Counted from the stretch's first letter, positions 24,898-33,011 are shown. The stretch is 43,117 bases of DNA from Candidatus Desulfosporosinus infrequens (GCA_900290375.1 OMOF01000712.1:1-43117); one strand, 5' to 3'. Notes: generated by a model from the sequence alone, not told the origin. Numbers and translations are program-made.

Positions 24898-25167
24898 ATG
24901 CGGATTGATAAATACTTAAAGGTTTCTCGACTTATTAAGCGCCGTACGGTTGCTAAAGATGTTTGTGTTGGAGAGAAGATCAAAATCAACGGACGGATTG
25001 TTAAACCCTCAGCTGAAATCAAAATAGGGGATCGAGTCGTCCTAGAGTTTGGCAATCACGTCATTGAAGTCCAAGTATTAGCAACTCCGAACAGCGTAAA
25101 GGCCAACGAAGCACAAACACTCTATGAATTGATTCGGGATGAACGAAAGACAGAGTCTGATGATTAA
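24898..25167 (+). CDS. rqcP: S4-domain RNA-binding protein RqcP (YabO)
   Basis: RqcP is a small S4 protein that works with RqcH in tagging stalled nascent chains with alanine on free 50S subunits. The 89-residue product is an S4 fold: MRIDKYLKVSRLIKRRTVAK, CVGEKIKINGRIVKPSAEIK and GDRVVLEFGNHVIEVQVL. A GTG at 24892 is in frame, but GGGAGG at 24886-24891 places the start at ATG 24898. The stop codon lies within the downstream terminator hairpin. The position between mazG and yabP is conserved. Confidence 0.95.
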   Translation: MRIDKYLKVSRLIKRRTVAKDVCVGEKIKINGRIVKPSAEIKIGDRVVLEFGNHVIEVQVLATPNSVKANEAQTLYELIRDERKTESDD

Positions 25168-25184
25168 GGACTCTGTCTTTTTTC
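25146..25184 (+). terminator. Terminator overlapping the end of rqcP
   Basis: AAAGACAGAGTC (25146-25157) pairs perfectly with GACTCTGTCTTT (25169-25180), followed by Ts. The stop codon TAA lies in the loop. Confidence 0.9.
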
Positions 25185-25418
25185 TATAAATTTTTTAGCT
25201 AAATCGACCTAACCTTTTCGTTTCAACAAGCCACCCTATCACCCTGGGGACCGTCCTTCTGATCACCAATCGTCCCAACGTTCTAAAGAGGCCCAAAGCA
25301 AATTAGCGTCCAAGACGCAACCAGCGCCTCAAGGCCCCCAGATTCTGTCCAAAGGAAAGTTCCTTCGTTAGGAGAGCACGGGGAGAGCGAACAACGTTAA
25401 TGCAAGTCATAATGCAAC

Positions 25419-25431
25419 AAGAACCGTCCCC
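25419..25431. repeat. Hairpin repeat family B, half-copy
   Basis: AAGAACCGTCCCC, flanked by GCAAC and GTTGC, equals the right arm core of the repeats at 2968-3116. No matching left arm is visible nearby. Confidence 0.6.
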
Positions 25432-25546
25432 AGTTGCGTCCCGTCGTCAGCGCCTTTGCGTCCAAACGCAAACAGCTCAGCTTCAACTTCCAAGATTAAT
25501 CTGCGACGTTCTCTACCTTCGTTTCCCCCCGTCGACCCAAAAGCCA

Positions 25547-25772
25547 GAGGAAGTTTCTTAGCTTAGTGAAGCACTTAGTGGAATTGCGTCAATGAGCGCA
25601 GGCGATAAGGCGTGAAGAAACGCAACGGGACTTGTCCATGGATGGACTGATGCCGCGGTGCCAAGGATGGCAAGGAGCGGCGCACATTCAGAAAGCCCAG
25701 AGGTTTTGCGTTTTAGCCTTAGCGACAAGCGATAGCAATGGAACGTGTGCGAACGTGCTAAGACACTTCCTC
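25547..25772. repeat. Imperfect palindrome of about 226 bp
   Basis: GAGGAAGTTTCTTAGC (25547-25562) and GCTAAGACACTTCCTC (25757-25772) are complementary at 15 of 16 positions. Inside, GATAAGGC...AACGCAA at about 25602-25625 again matches the complement of TTGCGTTTTAGCCTTAGCGAC at about 25706-25725 less exactly. It looks like an eroded mobile or structured repeat. Confidence 0.55.
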
Positions 25773-25854
25773 CTCACTTCCTCCCCACTGACTTCTAAAG
25801 GACGAGCAAGGCGAATAGGGTTAAGAAGAAGAAGCGTTAGGGGGATGGGGCATA

Positions 25855-26130
25855 GTGGACAAAATTAATAAAGGACATCGCCTTGTCATGGAAAATCGGG
25901 AACAAATTGCGTTGACCGGAGTACAAAAGGTTCAGTCCTTTGACCCCAAGGAAATTGTGCTTGAAACTGAACTTGGGATATTGAGTATTAAAGGGGATTT
26001 GTTAGGCATCAAATCGCTTAATCTTGAGGAGGGTTTAGTTGATCTTCAAGGTCATGTCGATGCTTTAATCTATCATCGAAATACGAGCAGCGGTCCTCGT
26101 CAGGGATTTTTGAACAGGATTTTCCGTTAA
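25855..26130 (+). CDS. yabP: Sporulation protein YabP
   Basis: YabP is a small sporulation protein made in the mother cell under SigE, needed with YabQ for normal cortex or forespore development. The 91-residue product belongs to the YabP/YqfC family: ENREQIALTGVQKVQSFDPKE, LETELGILSIKGDLLGIKSL and the closing GFLNRIFR. GTG 25855 has GGGGGATGG about 6 nt upstream; an ATG at 25888 would remove the first 11 residues and is less likely. It is followed by yabQ, the conserved pair. Confidence 0.9.
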   Translation: MDKINKGHRLVMENREQIALTGVQKVQSFDPKEIVLETELGILSIKGDLLGIKSLNLEEGLVDLQGHVDALIYHRNTSSGPRQGFLNRIFR

Positions 26131-26165
26131 AGAACCTCCATACAGAGCAGAAAGGAGGAAGAACA

Positions 26166-26672
26166 ATCTCAGAATTCGTGACGTTTTTTTGGGTAATCTT
26201 AGCAGGGATGGCAGTGGGATTGGTCTTTGATTTCTATCGCACATTTCGGCATTGGCAAGGTTTGGGACGGGCTTTGACCTTTGTTGGAGATGTACTCTTT
26301 TCTTTAGTGGCCTTGTTAATTCTTTTCCGCTTTTTTGAAAGGGCAAACGCGCTAGCCTTTCGCTTTTATATTATTTGGGGCAGTTTGCTAGGGTTAGTCC
26401 TATATCTAAGATTAATAAGTAGTTTTTCCGTACGTTGCTTTTTTGGATTTTATCGGGTAATGAAGTACCTGGCAGACCTCCTCTGCATGTGGGTGAAAAT
26501 TCCCATTGGAGGACTTGTTCTAATTATGCGACCACCCTATGCAATATTGCTCTGGTTCAGTATGCTTATTTATCGAATCGGTGAACTTATTCTTGTTGAG
26601 CCGATCTCTCGAATCAAAAAAAGTGTGAAGGAATGGTGGAATCGCCTCTTGCCACCAAAAATAAATGGGTAA
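26166..26672 (+). CDS. yabQ: Spore cortex biosynthesis protein YabQ (possible ATC start)
   Basis: YabQ is a polytopic mother-cell membrane protein required for cortex formation. The product has the YabQ opening VILAGMAVGLVFDFYRTFRHWQ, at least three hydrophobic segments (about residues 6-24, 40-60 and 66-82) and a conserved amphipathic C-terminal part (PYAILLWFSMLIYRIGE). Start choice is unusual. AAAGGAGG at 26151-26158 is 7 nt before ATC 26166, while the first standard start, GTG 26178, is 19 nt away. The ATC reading adds Ser-Glu-Phe, giving 168 residues; the GTG start gives 164. I prefer ATC on spacing, but GTG cannot be excluded. Confidence 0.85.
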   Translation: MSEFVTFFWVILAGMAVGLVFDFYRTFRHWQGLGRALTFVGDVLFSLVALLILFRFFERANALAFRFYIIWGSLLGLVLYLRLISSFSVRCFFGFYRVMKYLADLLCMWVKIPIGGLVLIMRPPYAILLWFSMLIYRIGELILVEPISRIKKSVKEWWNRLLPPKING

Positions 26673-26755
26673 AAATTTCCAGAGGGATTGATTCCTCCAT
26701 GGGGAGTGACTATAATGGAGTTATCCTCTCGATATGTCCATGGTTTGTAAGTTAT

Positions 26756-26787
26756 CTGTCCACAAACTATCCACACTTTGTGTATAA
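26756..26787. promoter_or_regulatory. DnaA-box cluster upstream of the small HTH gene
   Basis: TGTGTATAA (26779-26787) is the reverse complement of the perfect DnaA box TTATACACA. CTATCCACA (26767-26775) differs from TTATCCACA at one base, and CTGTCCACA (26756-26764) at two. Three boxes in 32 nt just before a gene start are unlikely by chance and suggest DnaA control. Confidence 0.6.
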
Positions 26788-26810
26788 CTTTTTAGCAAGG
26801 GTGTGCCACT

Positions 26811-27053
26811 GTGCAACTTGAAATTAGAGGCTTGGAAAAACTAAGCTTTAGGGAACGCCAGGCAGTGATTCTTAAAGAAAGTGGAAGATCTCTTGAAAAC
26901 ATTGCCAAACAGCTCCATGTCAGTCAAAGTTCAGTGGCAACCCTATTAACTCGTGCCAGAAGTAAAGGTTATGAAATTGTCTGTATCATTCCAGGCGGGG
27001 AACTTGGTTTAGGAGGAGAAGAATTGGATGAAGAGAGCTCAACAGAAAGTTAA
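26811..27053 (+). CDS. Small sigma-region-4/LuxR-like HTH protein
   Basis: The 80-residue protein is mostly one DNA-binding domain. LSFRERQAVILKESGRSLENIAKQLHVSQSSVATLLTRARS at about residues 11-51 has the spacing of a sigma-70 region 4 or LuxR helix-turn-helix: ERQAVIL on helix 1, LENIAKQLHVS on helix 2, and SSVATLLTRAR as recognition helix. There is no sigma region 2, so it is not a sigma factor by itself. The tail is acidic (GGEELDEESS). GTG 26811 follows AAGGG by 9 nt. The end overlaps divIC by 26 bp, suggesting coupling to a division gene. B. subtilis has no gene at this place between yabQ and divIC. Function is unknown. Confidence 0.8.
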   Translation: MQLEIRGLEKLSFRERQAVILKESGRSLENIAKQLHVSQSSVATLLTRARSKGYEIVCIIPGGELGLGGEELDEESSTES

Positions 27054-27339
27054 AACTAAAAGTGGAAAAAGGGTTCGCCATCGTCGCGGTTCTGCCTTTG
27101 TTCTTTGTTTTACGCTTGCTGTGATTGGTAGTTCTGGATGGCAAATATGGAAACTTCATTCTCAGGTTGAAGGGCAATTAGCTCAATTAAATCAAGAAAA
27201 GGTAAGCTTACTTCAACAACAAGGACTTCTTCACAATGAGATTACTCAGTTAAATACCCCAAGTTACATAGAAAAGTTGGCCCGGGAGCAGTTAGGACTC
27301 GTAAAACATGGCGAAATTCTCATCTCTCCCAAGAATTAG
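27028..27339 (+). CDS. divIC: Septum formation initiator family protein DivIC
   Basis: DivIC (FtsB-like) is a bitopic division protein that joins DivIB and FtsL in the septal ring. The 103-residue product has a basic cytoplasmic N-terminus, one transmembrane helix at about residues 25-45 (SAFVLCFTLAVIGSSGWQIW) and an outside coiled coil (VEGQLAQLNQEKVSLLQQQG) ending in the family motif YIEKLAREQLGLVKHGEI. ATG 27028 has AGGAGG 11 nt upstream. The 5' end lies inside the HTH gene. Order yabQ-divIC-yabR-spoIIE is conserved in spore formers. Confidence 0.92.
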   Translation: MKRAQQKVKTKSGKRVRHRRGSAFVLCFTLAVIGSSGWQIWKLHSQVEGQLAQLNQEKVSLLQQQGLLHNEITQLNTPSYIEKLAREQLGLVKHGEILISPKN

Positions 27340-27363
27340 TACCCCACTTTAGCCTTCTTAACC

Positions 27364-27393
27364 TTGACAGGCAGGAAATGTGCTGCATATAAT
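27364..27393 (+). promoter_or_regulatory. Consensus SigA promoter of yabR
   Basis: TTGACA (27364-27369), an 18-nt spacer and TATAAT (27388-27393): perfect hexamers, 46 nt before the start. Confidence 0.9.
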
Positions 27394-27439
27394 ATAGAGT
27401 AGGTGTAGATAGATCATCACAAGGAGGAGTTTAACTCGT

Positions 27440-27829
27440 ATGGCCATTGACGTTGGCAGTATTGTTGAAGGGGTCGTGACAGGGATCACGAACTTCGGAG
27501 CATTTATTGAATTGCCGGATAGAGTAACCGGACTCGTACATATCTCGGAAGTCGCTGATGCCTATGTCAAGGACGTTCGAGATTATTTAAAGGAACAGGA
27601 TCATGTTAAAGTGAAAGTCATTCACGTTGATGAAAAAGGGAAAATCGGACTTTCAATTAAACAAGCAAATCCCACTATTCGTAATGTGAGTCGTGAACGC
27701 CGTCTTCCGCCAACCGTGTCCTTTGAAGATAAATTGGCGAAGTTTATAAAAGACAGTGATGAGCGTCAGACAGAATTCCGTCGAGCTACAGACTCTAAAC
27801 GTGGCGGCAGAGGTTCAAGTAGATACTAG
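27440..27829 (+). CDS. yabR: S1-domain RNA-binding protein (YabR/GSP13-like)
   Basis: This 129-residue protein is an S1/OB-fold RNA binder. The S1 domain covers about residues 4-72 (GSIVEGVVTGITNFGAFIEL, GLVHISEVADAYVKDVRDYL, VKVKVIHVDEKGKIGLSIK). A basic, Arg/Ser/Gly-rich tail (RRATDSKRGGRGSSRY) follows that may aid RNA contact. Related proteins associate with ribosomes or polynucleotide phosphorylase-like machinery, but a precise role is not known. It has its own consensus promoter and a tight terminator, so it is probably an abundant single-gene transcript. AAGGAGGAG precedes ATG 27440. Confidence 0.93.
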   Translation: MAIDVGSIVEGVVTGITNFGAFIELPDRVTGLVHISEVADAYVKDVRDYLKEQDHVKVKVIHVDEKGKIGLSIKQANPTIRNVSRERRLPPTVSFEDKLAKFIKDSDERQTEFRRATDSKRGGRGSSRY

Positions 27830-27834
27830 AAGTT

Positions 27835-27856
27835 AACCGCCGAAAGGCGGTTTTTC
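27835..27856 (+). terminator. Terminator after yabR
   Basis: AACCGCC-GAAA-GGCGGTT, a tetraloop hairpin at 27835-27852, followed by TTT. Confidence 0.9.
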
Positions 27857-27940
27857 TTATGTCATTTTCATGAGAATGTCGGTGCTTTTAAGAGCGTTGC
27901 AGGGTTAAGGCGGGACTATGAAGAGATTTATTATGAACAA

Positions 27941-28005
27941 CGTCGAAAGTTGTTGTGCTTTATTGACTTTACTAGACAAGCTTTGCTATCTTTGTGGGCT
28001 ATAAT
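27941..28005 (+). promoter_or_regulatory. Spo0A-type promoter of spoIIE
   Basis: TATAAT (28000-28005) has TAGACA (27973-27978) exactly 21 nt upstream. Such long spacers are the hallmark of the Spo0A-activated spoIIE and spoIIG promoters of B. subtilis. CGTCGAA at 27941-27947 differs from the 0A box TGTCGAA at one base and lies about 70 nt before the expected start point. Confidence 0.6.
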
Positions 28006-28034
28006 GTTACCATAAATAGGTAAGAGGTGATATT

Positions 28035-30119
28035 ATGGCAGAATGGGCAACATTAAAATTAGATCGTGCTCTGCGTAGCCGAATTTCAATCGAAAGTACA
28101 TTCTTTCCACTCGTATTAGGCGGTTTATTGGCGCGAGGCAGTATTTTAGGCCTTCATCCCTTCGGAATCGCATATGGGGCAGCTTTGCTTCTGAGAGGAG
28201 AGAGTGGATGTGCCTTTGGTTTACTTGGCATTCTAATCGGTGTGGTTTCACTGCAAGACGTATCGTTCGCTTTACAAGTGATGATAATGTTAGCAGCTTT
28301 AACGGCTATTTTGCCTTCCAGGCGCAAAAAAAAGCACGAAGGGATTTATTTGGTTACCCTGACAGGTTTAATGGTAGCCCTCATATCTGCTCTCGCCATC
28401 AGTCTATCAAAGCCAGACCCTTATGTTTTCCTTACAGTCGGCTTTGATAGTGTACTGGCGGGAGGATTTGCGATTGTTTTTTGGTTTGCCTTGTGTCATC
28501 AAGAGGCGATCTGGAGAGGCGAATTTCAGCGTGAACAAGGAATTGCCTGGCTGTTTATTCTCATCGGCGTGCTTAGCGGCCTACAGGGTGTTCAGGTCAT
28601 GGGAGTTAATTTCTCCGTAGTCTTGCTGAGTTTCTTTACTTTATTTGTTTCAGAACGTTACGGAGCGGGGACTTCGGCGGGCGTTGGAGCAATCCTGGGT
28701 TTCATGCCTCAACTAACTGTAAATCCCCAGAGTCTGATGGACGCCGGAATTTACGGTTTAGCTGGTTTTTGTACGGGCGCATTCCGCCAGCTTGGTAAAA
28801 TTGGCATTGGAACGGCTTTCATTGCGGTTATGCTGATGCTGACAATTTTTTTGCGGCAAGAGGCAATCTATACCCAACTCATTTCTTCAACAGTCGGACT
28901 ACTCCTCTTTCTTCTCTGGCCAGGGGCGACTCCCCATAAGAACTATTTAAAACCAAAGGGGATTCCAGAGGTGGAAACAACGGTTTCCAAGGTAAAGGCC
29001 TTGGCGGAGATTTTTGATCAAATCGCCTTGAGTTATCAAGCGGCTGAAGCAGAACCGTTTGAGATGCGCCCAGAAATTCCTGAACTTATGAATGTTCTGG
29101 TAGAGCGTGTATGTCATTCTTGCCCAACCAAGGAGGCCTGCTGGAATCGAGAATTTTACAAAACATACCATATTTTCTTTGAACTTTTTGGTTTGGTAGA
29201 AAGCCAAGCAGATATTAAGCTCCAAACACTACCTGTCGAATGGAAACGTCATTGCGGACGACTGAAGGAAATGTTGTTGGGTGTACAATTTATCATCGAA
29301 CAAGAGAAAAGTCAGGAGACTTGGCGTCGTCGCCTAGTCCTAAATCAGGAAGCCTTATCCCGGCAGTTCCTTAATGTCTCGCAGGTCATCGGAAATCTTG
29401 CCAAAGAGCTTCACACCCAACATAATTGGGAGGTGGTAAAACCATCAAATTTGGCTCGCCGTCGTCGTCATTTTCTTGATGTCGGCGTAACTACATTTAC
29501 AAAAACCGGGAATGCAATGAGTGGGGACAATTATGCTTCAATAGCATTTTCTACGACCCAGCATGCTTTTATTCTAAGTGATGGGATGGGTGTCGGAGAA
29601 AATGCGGCTAAGATGAGTGCGACTGCGTTGGCCCTTCTTGAACAACTCCTGACGACAGGATTTGACCCAGAAGGAGCAATTCAGGCGCTGAACTCCATCT
29701 TGGTGCTGCGTTCCCCGGAGGAAAGTTTTGTAACGATCGATATGGCAATTCTTGATTTAGAATCGTCCGCACTAAAGCTTATCAAAGTGGGAGCTTCTTC
29801 CTCCTATCTAATCACGCCTGATGGAGTGAAATTATTTGCCTCATCGAGCCTTCCCGCGGGAATCTTAAACCAAATTGATACTCCAGTTATTGAGGCGGAG
29901 ATGCAGAGTGGGGAAACGTTGATTTTATTGACGGATGGGGTGCAAGATGTTTTGAAAGAAGGCACGGATTGGATTCGAGATTTTCTGGAGAAAACAACTA
30001 TCAATAAATCTCAAGAAATCGCTGATCTTATTGGAGAAGAAGCCCGCCGGTTAAGCGGAGGAGCTTTAGATGATGACGGGATTATATTGGTCATTCGAAA
30101 AAACTATTGGAACGAGTGA
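28035..30119 (+). CDS. spoIIE: Stage II sporulation protein E (SpoIIE), compact form
   Basis: SpoIIE is a membrane phosphatase that dephosphorylates SpoIIAA to switch on SigF in the forespore and also joins the polar septum. The 694-residue protein has about ten hydrophobic segments to residue 300, then a soluble region with CHSCPTKEACW near 358-368. A PP2C phosphatase domain follows from about 480: SGDNYAS (Asp498), LSDGMGVGENAAKMS (Asp516), LLTDGVQDVL and the closing DDDGIILVIR. B. subtilis SpoIIE is 827 residues; here the linker between VSQVIGNLAKEL (near 450) and SGD is only about 40 residues, some 90-100 shorter by my estimate. ATG 28035 follows AGAGGTGAT. Confidence 0.95.
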   Translation: MAEWATLKLDRALRSRISIESTFFPLVLGGLLARGSILGLHPFGIAYGAALLLRGESGCAFGLLGILIGVVSLQDVSFALQVMIMLAALTAILPSRRKKKHEGIYLVTLTGLMVALISALAISLSKPDPYVFLTVGFDSVLAGGFAIVFWFALCHQEAIWRGEFQREQGIAWLFILIGVLSGLQGVQVMGVNFSVVLLSFFTLFVSERYGAGTSAGVGAILGFMPQLTVNPQSLMDAGIYGLAGFCTGAFRQLGKIGIGTAFIAVMLMLTIFLRQEAIYTQLISSTVGLLLFLLWPGATPHKNYLKPKGIPEVETTVSKVKALAEIFDQIALSYQAAEAEPFEMRPEIPELMNVLVERVCHSCPTKEACWNREFYKTYHIFFELFGLVESQADIKLQTLPVEWKRHCGRLKEMLLGVQFIIEQEKSQETWRRRLVLNQEALSRQFLNVSQVIGNLAKELHTQHNWEVVKPSNLARRRRHFLDVGVTTFTKTGNAMSGDNYASIAFSTTQHAFILSDGMGVGENAAKMSATALALLEQLLTTGFDPEGAIQALNSILVLRSPEESFVTIDMAILDLESSALKLIKVGASSSYLITPDGVKLFASSSLPAGILNQIDTPVIEAEMQSGETLILLTDGVQDVLKEGTDWIRDFLEKTTINKSQEIADLIGEEARRLSGGALDDDGIILVIRKNYWNE

Positions 30120-30126
30120 TGATTTT

Positions 30127-30891
30127 ATGGCAGACGTCGCCGATCTTGTTCTCTTGGCGGGTCAATTGATTTTGGAGAACGGTGGAGAAACATTTCGGGT
30201 CGAAGAGACCATGGGACGAATGGCCTTGGCTGGTGGCGCTCAAAAAGTAGATGTCTTTGCCATCCCTCAAGGAATATTTTGTACTATAAACGAGGGATTG
30301 CAGACACATACCCGGGTTGTCCGCATTCATCACCGTGGCTTTAACCTGGCCAAAGTTCTTGAGGTAAATCGTATTTCACGACAACTCTCTGCAAAGATCT
30401 TAACGGTCGAAACTGCTTATTCTGAGCTGCTGAGGGTGGATCGTCTGCCTAGGAGATATCCTGCGGGCGTTCGTCTCTTCGCGGGAGCAATCGGTAGTGC
30501 CGCTTTCACTTATTTATTAAATGCTCATTTGAGTTCTGTCTTTGTGGCTGGACTTACTGGCTTACTGGTCATGTTCGTGATGGAATTTCTCCAAGCAAAA
30601 GAAATACTGAACTTTGTCTCAGTAGCTTTGGCTGGAGCGACGACCGCCTTCGCGAATCTGGTGATAAAGCAAGTTTGGCCAAGTGTTCAATTCGATTTGG
30701 CAGTCATTGGATCAATTATGGTGCTAGCCCCTGGCCTAGCGATAACGACGTCCGTCAGGGATGCCTTATTTGAAGATCTGATTTCGGCGTCAGTTCGGGG
30801 AGTAGAAGCATTTGGAGTGGCACTTTCGATCGCCTCTGGAGTCGGGGCGATTTTGACACTTTTTTTGTGGAGCGGAGGAACTTTACCTTAG
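30127..30891 (+). CDS. Threonine/serine exporter, N-terminal component (ThrE/DUF1212)
   Basis: The 254-residue product begins with a soluble motif region, LAGQLILENGGETFRVEETMGRM, and has HHRGFNLAKVLEVNRISR. Both are typical of the DUF1212 part of ThrE amino-acid exporters, which contains a hydrolase-like signature. Five or so transmembrane helices follow from about residue 115. In other bacteria this protein is fused to, or next to, the shorter DUF3815 partner; here the partner lies 2.3 kb away at 33209, beyond fhs. Start choice is open: ATG 30127 fits family length, while ATG 30070 has GGAGGAG 6 nt upstream but would overlap spoIIE by 50 bp. Confidence 0.88.
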   Translation: MADVADLVLLAGQLILENGGETFRVEETMGRMALAGGAQKVDVFAIPQGIFCTINEGLQTHTRVVRIHHRGFNLAKVLEVNRISRQLSAKILTVETAYSELLRVDRLPRRYPAGVRLFAGAIGSAAFTYLLNAHLSSVFVAGLTGLLVMFVMEFLQAKEILNFVSVALAGATTAFANLVIKQVWPSVQFDLAVIGSIMVLAPGLAITTSVRDALFEDLISASVRGVEAFGVALSIASGVGAILTLFLWSGGTLP

Positions 30892-31190
30892 TGGCAGCAT
30901 TGCTTTAGCGTCAAATCCAAAAACGCTGTACCTATTCCCACTATTTAACAGTATAATTTTACTTTTTTGAAGCATCCTATTCAGGTGAGCGAATCCTCTC
31001 ATCTGGAATAGTTTTCTGCTATGATTCCATCCCAGATAAATTATTCCATTAAAGCAGGAAAACAGAATTATATGGCGAATCAAACAATTATGTCTTTTTA
31101 CTTAAATGTCTTTTTACTTAAGGTCCAAGCAAAGGTTTCTATTCCTGGGTTTCCGGGAAAGAGGTAAGTTAATTTGAGGAGAGTGTTAAG
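30892..31190. other. Gap between thrE-N and fhs
   Basis: No gene is visible. It contains a lone TATAAT (30952-30957) without a matching -35, a rough hairpin near 30980-31015 (TATTCAGGTGAG against CTCATCTGGAATA), and a perfect 16-nt tandem duplication at 31090-31121. No riboswitch consensus was recognised, including that for tetrahydrofolate. Confidence 0.5.
31090..31121. repeat. Perfect 16-nt tandem duplication
   Basis: ATGTCTTTTTACTTAA occurs twice back to back, about 70 nt upstream of fhs. Confidence 0.9.
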
Positions 31191-32951
31191 ATGGCTTGGG
31201 ATGCGACTAAACTACAGGACTGGCAGATTGCCGAAGAGGCCGAAAAGAACATGCCCACGGTTGACGATTTGGTCAAAAAACTGTCTCTGGAAAAAGATGA
31301 GTTAATTCCTCACGGAAGAACACCGAAAGTGGACTTCCTGAAAATGATGGAGCGCCTCAAAGATAAGCCGGATGGCTTCTATGTTGAAGTGACAGCCATC
31401 ACGCCTACACCATTAGGCGAAGGAAAAACTACGACTTCTTTAGGTTTGATTGAGGGACTTGCTAAGAGAGGCATGAACGTTGGCGGTGCGTTAAGACAAC
31501 CATCTGGCGGACCAACCATGAATATTAAGGGAACAGCTGCTGGTGGTGGTAACGCACTATTAATCCCGATGACTGAGTTTTCCTTAGGTTTAACCGGGGA
31601 TATCAATGATATTATGAACGCTCATAACCTCGCTATGGTTGCCCTTAATGCTAGGATGCAGCATGAGGCTAACTACACTGATGAAGAGTTAGCTAAACGT
31701 GGCCTGAAGCGCTTAGACATAGACCCTAAGAATGTAGAAATGGGTTGGATCATCGATTTTGCAGCTCAAGGCTTGAGAAACATTATTATCGGGATTGGCG
31801 GCAAAAAAGATGGTTTCCAAATGCAATCCAAATTCGGAATTGCCGTTGGTTCAGAGTTAATGGCTATTTTGGCGATTGCTAAAGATCTCCCTGACTTGAG
31901 AGACAGGATTGGTAAAATTATTGTTGCTTATAGTAAGACGGGCCAACCGGTTACTACTGAAGACTTAGAAGTTGCTGGTGCAATGACCGCTTGGATGCGT
32001 AATACAATTAATCCAACCATCTGTTTTACTGCTGAAGGTCAACCTGTTATGATTCATGCGGGCCCGTTTGCTAATATTGCTATCGGCCAGTCTTCCATCA
32101 TCGCAGATCGCCTTGGCCTCAAAATGTTTGATTATCATGTTACAGAAAGCGGATTTGCTGCTGATATCGGATTTGAGAAGTTCTGGAATGTTAAAGCTCG
32201 TTTGAGTGGCTTGATTCCAAATGTATCCGTTCTTGTAGCTACAGTCCGGGCCTTAAAAATGCATGGCGGCGGCCCAGCTGTGGTACCTGGTCGTCCATTA
32301 CCAGAAGAGTACACTAAAGAAAATCTTGCACTCGTGGAAAAAGGATGCGCAAACCTACTTCATCACCTTAAGACGGTTAAGAAATCTGGAATTATACCGG
32401 TTGTTTGCCTCAATGGTTTCTTCACTGATACCCAAGCAGAAATTGACTTAGTTAAGAAAATTGCTAAAGATGCAGGAGCACGTTGTGCTTACTCCAATCA
32501 CTGGGGTGAAGGCGGAGACGGTGCTTTGGAATTAGCGGATGCCGTCATCGAAGCTTGTAAAGAAAAAGTTGATTTCAAATGCCTCTATCCGTTGGAAATG
32601 CCTCTCCGTCAACGTGTTGAGCTGATCGCTAAAGAAGTTTATGGTGCGGACGGCGTAGATTGGGCTCCTGAAGCTCTAGCTAAGGCTGAGAGATTTGAAG
32701 CTGATGCACATTATGCAGATTTCTCGACGATGATGGTGAAAACTCATTTGAGCTTATCCCATGATCCTACATTAAAAGGCGTTCCGACTGGCTGGAGACT
32801 TCCAATTCGCGACATCTTAGTTTATGGTGGAGCTAAGTTCCTTTGTCCAATGGCTGGAACAATCACCTTGATGCCTGGTACAAGTTCTGACCCTGGCTTT
32901 AGAAGAGTTGACGTTGATACCAAGACTGGAAAAGTCAGCGGCTTGTTCTAG
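31191..32951 (+). CDS. fhs: Formate--tetrahydrofolate ligase (10-formyl-THF synthetase)
   Basis: Fhs joins formate to tetrahydrofolate with ATP, giving 10-formyl-THF. It is a step of the methyl branch of the Wood-Ljungdahl pathway and also feeds purine synthesis. The 586-residue product is somewhat longer than the usual 556-560. It has the ATP loop [12 protein letters not shown] near 72-83, then [27 protein letters not shown], and [12 protein letters not shown] further on. The C-terminus ends with the conserved [20 protein letters not shown]. The gene sits between the two halves of a ThrE-type exporter and is followed by its own terminator, so it is probably a separate unit inserted there. 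Its codon use is more A/T-ending than that of its neighbours by eye, consistent with high expression. Confidence 0.97.
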   Translation: MAWDATKLQDWQIAEEAEKNMPTVDDLVKKLSLEKDELIPHGRTPKVDFLKMMERLKDKPDGFYVEVTAITPTPLGEGKTTTSLGLIEGLAKRGMNVGGALRQPSGGPTMNIKGTAAGGGNALLIPMTEFSLGLTGDINDIMNAHNLAMVALNARMQHEANYTDEELAKRGLKRLDIDPKNVEMGWIIDFAAQGLRNIIIGIGGKKDGFQMQSKFGIAVGSELMAILAIAKDLPDLRDRIGKIIVAYSKTGQPVTTEDLEVAGAMTAWMRNTINPTICFTAEGQPVMIHAGPFANIAIGQSSIIADRLGLKMFDYHVTESGFAADIGFEKFWNVKARLSGLIPNVSVLVATVRALKMHGGGPAVVPGRPLPEEYTKENLALVEKGCANLLHHLKTVKKSGIIPVVCLNGFFTDTQAEIDLVKKIAKDAGARCAYSNHWGEGGDGALELADAVIEACKEKVDFKCLYPLEMPLRQRVELIAKEVYGADGVDWAPEALAKAERFEADAHYADFSTMMVKTHLSLSHDPTLKGVPTGWRLPIRDILVYGGAKFLCPMAGTITLMPGTSSDPGFRRVDVDTKTGKVSGLF

Positions 32952-33011
32952 AACTAGATTTTAACAGGGAATTCATAGAATTTCCCCTGTAGCGGTTGAT
33001 GGAAGATTTGT

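Larger units (their letters stand above)
25185..25854. other. Long gap before yabP containing degraded repeats
   Basis: No gene is supported in these 670 bases. The sequence is richer in GC than its neighbours and crowded with small hairpins: GCGTC-CAA-GACGC near 25306, GCGT-CCAA-ACGC near 25458, and GTCCAT-GG-ATGGAC near 25634. A half-copy of repeat family B lies at 25419-25431, and a larger imperfect palindrome spans 25547-25772. A 78-codon frame at 25632-25868 crosses these features and is not convincing. Confidence 0.6.

Noticed and set aside
25632-25868. 78-codon frame before yabP
   Set aside because: It lies in the hairpin-rich gap, has no ribosome site and ends inside yabP.
27963-28005. 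TTGACT as the -35 of the spoIIE promoter
   Set aside because: It is 31 nt from the TATAAT, too far; the 21-nt TAGACA fits the known spoIIE layout.
30892-31190. Tetrahydrofolate or other riboswitch before fhs
   Set aside because: No conserved core of a known riboswitch was recognisable, only a loose hairpin and a tandem duplication.
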